Assembly (NCBI GenBank): GCA_959606905.1
Contig: CAUHML010000146.1
Coordinates: 1-8,169, forward strand
Origin: an uncultured Bacteroides sp.
GTDB lineage: Bacteria; Bacteroidota; Bacteroidia; Bacteroidales; Bacteroidaceae
Length of the DNA stretch: 8,169 nt
Direction of reading: 5' to 3'
The position numbers and the translations under genes were made by a program. Below are positions 6,140 through 8,169 of this stretch, in pieces. Below the pieces are notes generated by a model, which was not told the DNA's origin, did no database searches, and worked only from the letters and a program-made list of their open reading frames with translations. The stretch's first letter is position 1, and every line of letters begins with the position of its first letter.

Positions 6140-7579
6140 ATGATTGATTGGAACTATATGCTTAGCCAGATAGCAACAGTGGCTTTTGATATTCTTTATT
6201 TTGGAGCCATTATCGGTACGATTGTCATCATCATTCTTGACAACCGGAATCCGGTTAAAACCATGGCATGGATACTCATATTACTTTTCCTTCCTATTGT
6301 CGGACTTGTCTTTTATTTTTTCTTTGGGCGGAGTCAACGTCGCGAACGTATCATTGGGCAAAAAAGCTACGACCGCTTATTGAAGAAACCAATGGCCGAA
6401 TATCTCGCACAGGATTGTTCGGACGTTCCTTATGAATACTCCCGTCTTATTCAGCTTTTCCAGCAAACGAATCAAGCGTTTCCATTTGAGGGGAACCGTG
6501 TGGCAGTCTATACCGAAGGATATACCAAACTTCAATCATTGTTGCGTGAACTGCAAAAAGCGAAGCAGCATATCCACATGGAATATTACATCTTTGAAGA
6601 TGACGCTATCGGGCGTATGGTCAGGGATGTGCTGATAGAAAAAGCTTCTCACGGGGTTGAAGTACGGGTTATCTATGATGATGTAGGTTGCTGGCATGTG
6701 CCTAACCGTTTTTTTGAAGAAATGCGCAATGCCGGTATTGAAGTCAGGAGCTTTTTGAAAGTACGTTTTCCTTTATTTACCAGTAGGGTGAATTACCGCA
6801 ACCATAGAAAGATTGTCGTTATTGACGGACGCGTGGGCTTCGTTGGGGGAATGAACCTGGCAGAACGTTATATGCGTGGCTTTTCTTGGGGGATTTGGCG
6901 AGATACGCATATCATGTTGGAAGGCAAGGCAGTGCATGGTTTACAAACGGCTTTTTTGCTTGATTGGTATTTTGTAGACCGTACGTTGATAACCGCTTCC
7001 CGTTATTTTCCGAAGATTGACTCTTGCGGAAGTTCTTTAGTGCAAATTGTCACGAGTGAGCCTATCGGGCCTTGGAAAGAAATCATGCAGGGATTGACTG
7101 TTGCCATTACCAGTGCAAAAAAATATTTCTATATGCAAACACCTTATTTTTTGCCTACAGAACCAATATTAGCAGCTATGCAAACAGCAGCATTGTCTGG
7201 GGTGGATATACGCTTGATGTTACCGGAACGTGCAGATAACTGGATAACTCATCTTGGATCGCGTTCTTATTTGGCAGATGTGATGCAGGCAGGTGTTAAG
7301 GTCTATTTTTATAAGAAAGGTTTTCTACATTCTAAGCTGATGGTTTCAGATGATATGCTTTCCACTGTAGGCTCTACCAATGTTGACTTCCGTAGCTTTG
7401 AGCATAACTTTGAGGTGAATGCTTTTATGTATGACGTAGAAACTGCCCTTGAAATGAAAGAAATATTTCTTCAGGACCAGCGCGAAAGTACACAGATCTT
7501 TTTGAAGAATTGGGGCAGACGTTCGTGGAGACAAAAAGCTGCGGAGTCTATCGTGCGTTTATTGGCTCCGCTACTTTAA
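6140..7579 (+). CDS. cls: Cardiolipin synthase, phospholipase D superfamily
   Basis: Cardiolipin synthase joins two phosphatidylglycerol molecules (bacterial ClsA type) to form cardiolipin and glycerol at the inner membrane. The 479-residue length is typical. Two N-terminal transmembrane helices lie at about 12-32 and 41-62, in the nuclease-associated transmembrane arrangement (LDNRNPVKTMAWILILLFLP). Two phospholipase D domains follow, each with an intact HxKxxxxD motif: H222, K224, D229 in NHRKIVVIDG, and H397, K399, D404 in LHSKLMVSDD. Each is followed by the usual Gly-rich partner (GFVGGMNL at 233-240; GSTNVDFRSFEHNFE at 411-425). Both catalytic halves are present, so the enzyme should be active. 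The start is supported by the Shine-Dalgarno site just upstream. It has its own promoter and converges with rsmD, leaving only 24 bases between the two stops. Other phospholipase D enzymes are less likely given the N-terminal helices and length; ClsA versus ClsB subtype and exact substrate are inferred. Confidence 0.95.
   Translation: MIDWNYMLSQIATVAFDILYFGAIIGTIVIIILDNRNPVKTMAWILILLFLPIVGLVFYFFFGRSQRRERIIGQKSYDRLLKKPMAEYLAQDCSDVPYEYSRLIQLFQQTNQAFPFEGNRVAVYTEGYTKLQSLLRELQKAKQHIHMEYYIFEDDAIGRMVRDVLIEKASHGVEVRVIYDDVGCWHVPNRFFEEMRNAGIEVRSFLKVRFPLFTSRVNYRNHRKIVVIDGRVGFVGGMNLAERYMRGFSWGIWRDTHIMLEGKAVHGLQTAFLLDWYFVDRTLITASRYFPKIDSCGSSLVQIVTSEPIGPWKEIMQGLTVAITSAKKYFYMQTPYFLPTEPILAAMQTAALSGVDIRLMLPERADNWITHLGSRSYLADVMQAGVKVYFYKKGFLHSKLMVSDDMLSTVGSTNVDFRSFEHNFEVNAFMYDVETALEMKEIFLQDQRESTQIFLKNWGRRSWRQKAAESIVRLLAPLL
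7533..7577 (-). terminator. Possible rsmD terminator inside the 3' end of the cardiolipin synthase gene
   Basis: On the minus strand, AAAG (7577-7574) and GCGGAG (7571-7566) can pair with CTCCGC (7546-7541) and CTTT (7538-7535). The two helices are separated by a 2x2 internal loop, the apical loop is 19 bases, and a run of five Ts lies at 7537-7533. The form resembles an intrinsic terminator for leftward rsmD transcription. The long loop and internal mismatch make it weaker than the others in the window, and because it overlaps coding sequence the pairing could be chance. Confidence 0.35.
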
Positions 7580-7603
7580 TAAGGATGAAATTGTATTTGG
7601 ATC

Positions 7604-8137
7604 TTATCTGAATAGTGAGAAGTTCACACTTCCATACACCCTTCTCTCAAGGAAATGTGGATTTTCTTCGAAATTATTATCTTTTCCATGCTCCAGTACC
7701 AATAATCCTCCTTCTTTGAGAAGATTATTCTGAAAGATTAATTCGGGTATTGTTTCCAACTCTTTTAAAGCGTAGGGAGGATCGGCAAAGATGAAGTCGA
7801 ACTGTTCGCGGCCATTTTTGATAAACTTGAATACATCTCCGCGTATCGGCAGACATTTGTCTGTCTGCACCTCTTTCATAATTTTGCAGATGAATGAGTG
7901 ATGTGCAGGATCTTTCTCAATGCTGATAACACGGTCGCATCCGCGGGATACCAATTCGATACTGATGCTTCCCGTTCCGGCAAACAAATCAAGAGCTGTT
8001 ATTCCTTCTTCAAAATCGATATAGTTATTGAGTACATTAAACAGATTTTCTTTGGCGAAATCTGTCGTAGGGCGTGCTTTAAATGTCCGAGGCACGTCAA
8101 ATCTTCTTCGTTTGTAAATACCGCTGATTACTCGCAT
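7604..8137 (-). CDS. rsmD: 16S rRNA (guanine(966)-N(2))-methyltransferase
   Basis: RsmD transfers a methyl group from S-adenosylmethionine to N2 of G966 in 16S rRNA during small-subunit assembly. The 177-residue protein has the family's normal length. It opens with MRVISGIYKRRRF and the RsmD signature RPTTDFAKENLFN at 22-34. The SAM-binding motif I, LDLFAGTGSISIE, is at 49-61; the acidic end of the next strand is at E74 (ISIEKD). The catalytic DPPY motif is at 119-122 in FIFADPPYAL. All are intact. The start at 8137 is the natural family N-terminus. It overlaps by 10 bases the end of an upstream minus-strand reading frame, which suggests an operon with coupled translation. It converges with the cardiolipin synthase gene. 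The methyltransferase fold and DPPY are shared with other N-methyltransferases, but the N-terminal signature makes RsmD the clear choice. Confidence 0.95.
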   Translation of the reverse strand: MRVISGIYKRRRFDVPRTFKARPTTDFAKENLFNVLNNYIDFEEGITALDLFAGTGSISIELVSRGCDRVISIEKDPAHHSFICKIMKEVQTDKCLPIRGDVFKFIKNGREQFDFIFADPPYALKELETIPELIFQNNLLKEGGLLVLEHGKDNNFEENPHFLERRVYGSVNFSLFR

Positions 8138-8169
8138 GTTAATAAGGCTTGCATGTCAATATTAGTTGC
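8128..8169 (-). CDS. Partial: C-terminal end of the gene upstream of rsmD
   Basis: The minus-strand frame entering from the right edge stays open for 13 codons (ATNIDMQALLTCE) and stops at TAA 8130-8128, inside the first codons of rsmD. The other two minus-strand frames close earlier (one immediately), and the 10-base overlap with the rsmD start is typical of coupled operon genes. Too little is visible to identify the protein. From general knowledge of Bacteroides gene order, a DUF3822-family protein is often the neighbour upstream of rsmD, which would fit, but this is inference and not read from these 13 residues. Confidence 0.5.
   Translation of the reverse strand, partial: ATNIDMQALLTCE

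Noticed and set aside
6124..6147. Seven-codon open frame (MKGDSYD) just before and overlapping the cardiolipin synthase start
   Set aside because: It arises because the Shine-Dalgarno site happens to follow an ATG. The ATG has no ribosome-binding site of its own and lies too near the likely transcript start to be convincing as a leader peptide.
1..8169. CRISPR array, transposon, phage or defence system
   Set aside because: No regularly spaced direct repeats, terminal inverted repeats, transposase, integrase or known defence domain was seen on either strand.

Overview
The window looks like a chromosomal segment of a Bacteroidota species, most likely Bacteroides or a close relative. The evidence is sequence style and gene content. 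Several promoters match the Bacteroides pattern TTTG - about 19 to 21 bases - TAnnTTTG. Intergenic DNA is strongly AT-rich, most genes lack a strong Shine-Dalgarno sequence, and there is a large outer-membrane beta-barrel protein with an N-terminal carboxypeptidase-regulatory-like domain. I cannot name the species from sequence alone.

Layout from left to right. Positions 1-473 are non-coding and AT-rich. They hold a well-formed promoter firing leftward out of the window and a promoter region for a rightward AraC-family regulator (474-1343). A bidirectional hairpin terminator (1396-1426) separates this regulator from the convergent aroB gene (1456-2517, minus), which encodes the shikimate-pathway enzyme 3-dehydroquinate synthase. 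aroB is divergent from a small four-helix membrane protein gene (2598-3002, plus); their -10-like boxes lie only about 20 bases apart. An 83-base gap leads to a 973-residue outer-membrane beta-barrel protein (3086-6007, plus) with a Gly/Arg-rich tail. A strong terminator (6037-6080) follows, and its U-tract supplies the -33 box of the next promoter. That promoter drives a cardiolipin synthase with two HKD motifs (6140-7579, plus). Convergent to it is rsmD, a 16S rRNA guanine methyltransferase (7604-8137, minus). rsmD overlaps by 10 bases the last codons of another minus-strand gene that runs off the right edge.

Most genes here are core functions (aromatic amino acid synthesis, membrane lipid synthesis, ribosome modification) and are mostly separate transcription units. 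The less understood part is the regulator with its long upstream region, and the small membrane protein next to the orphan outer-membrane barrel, which has no SusD-like partner in view. I see no CRISPR array, transposase, integrase, tRNA or rRNA, and nothing that clearly forms a new multi-gene system. The findings are modest: compact overlapping regulatory signals, a Gly/Arg tail beyond the barrel, and a possible AraC operator.
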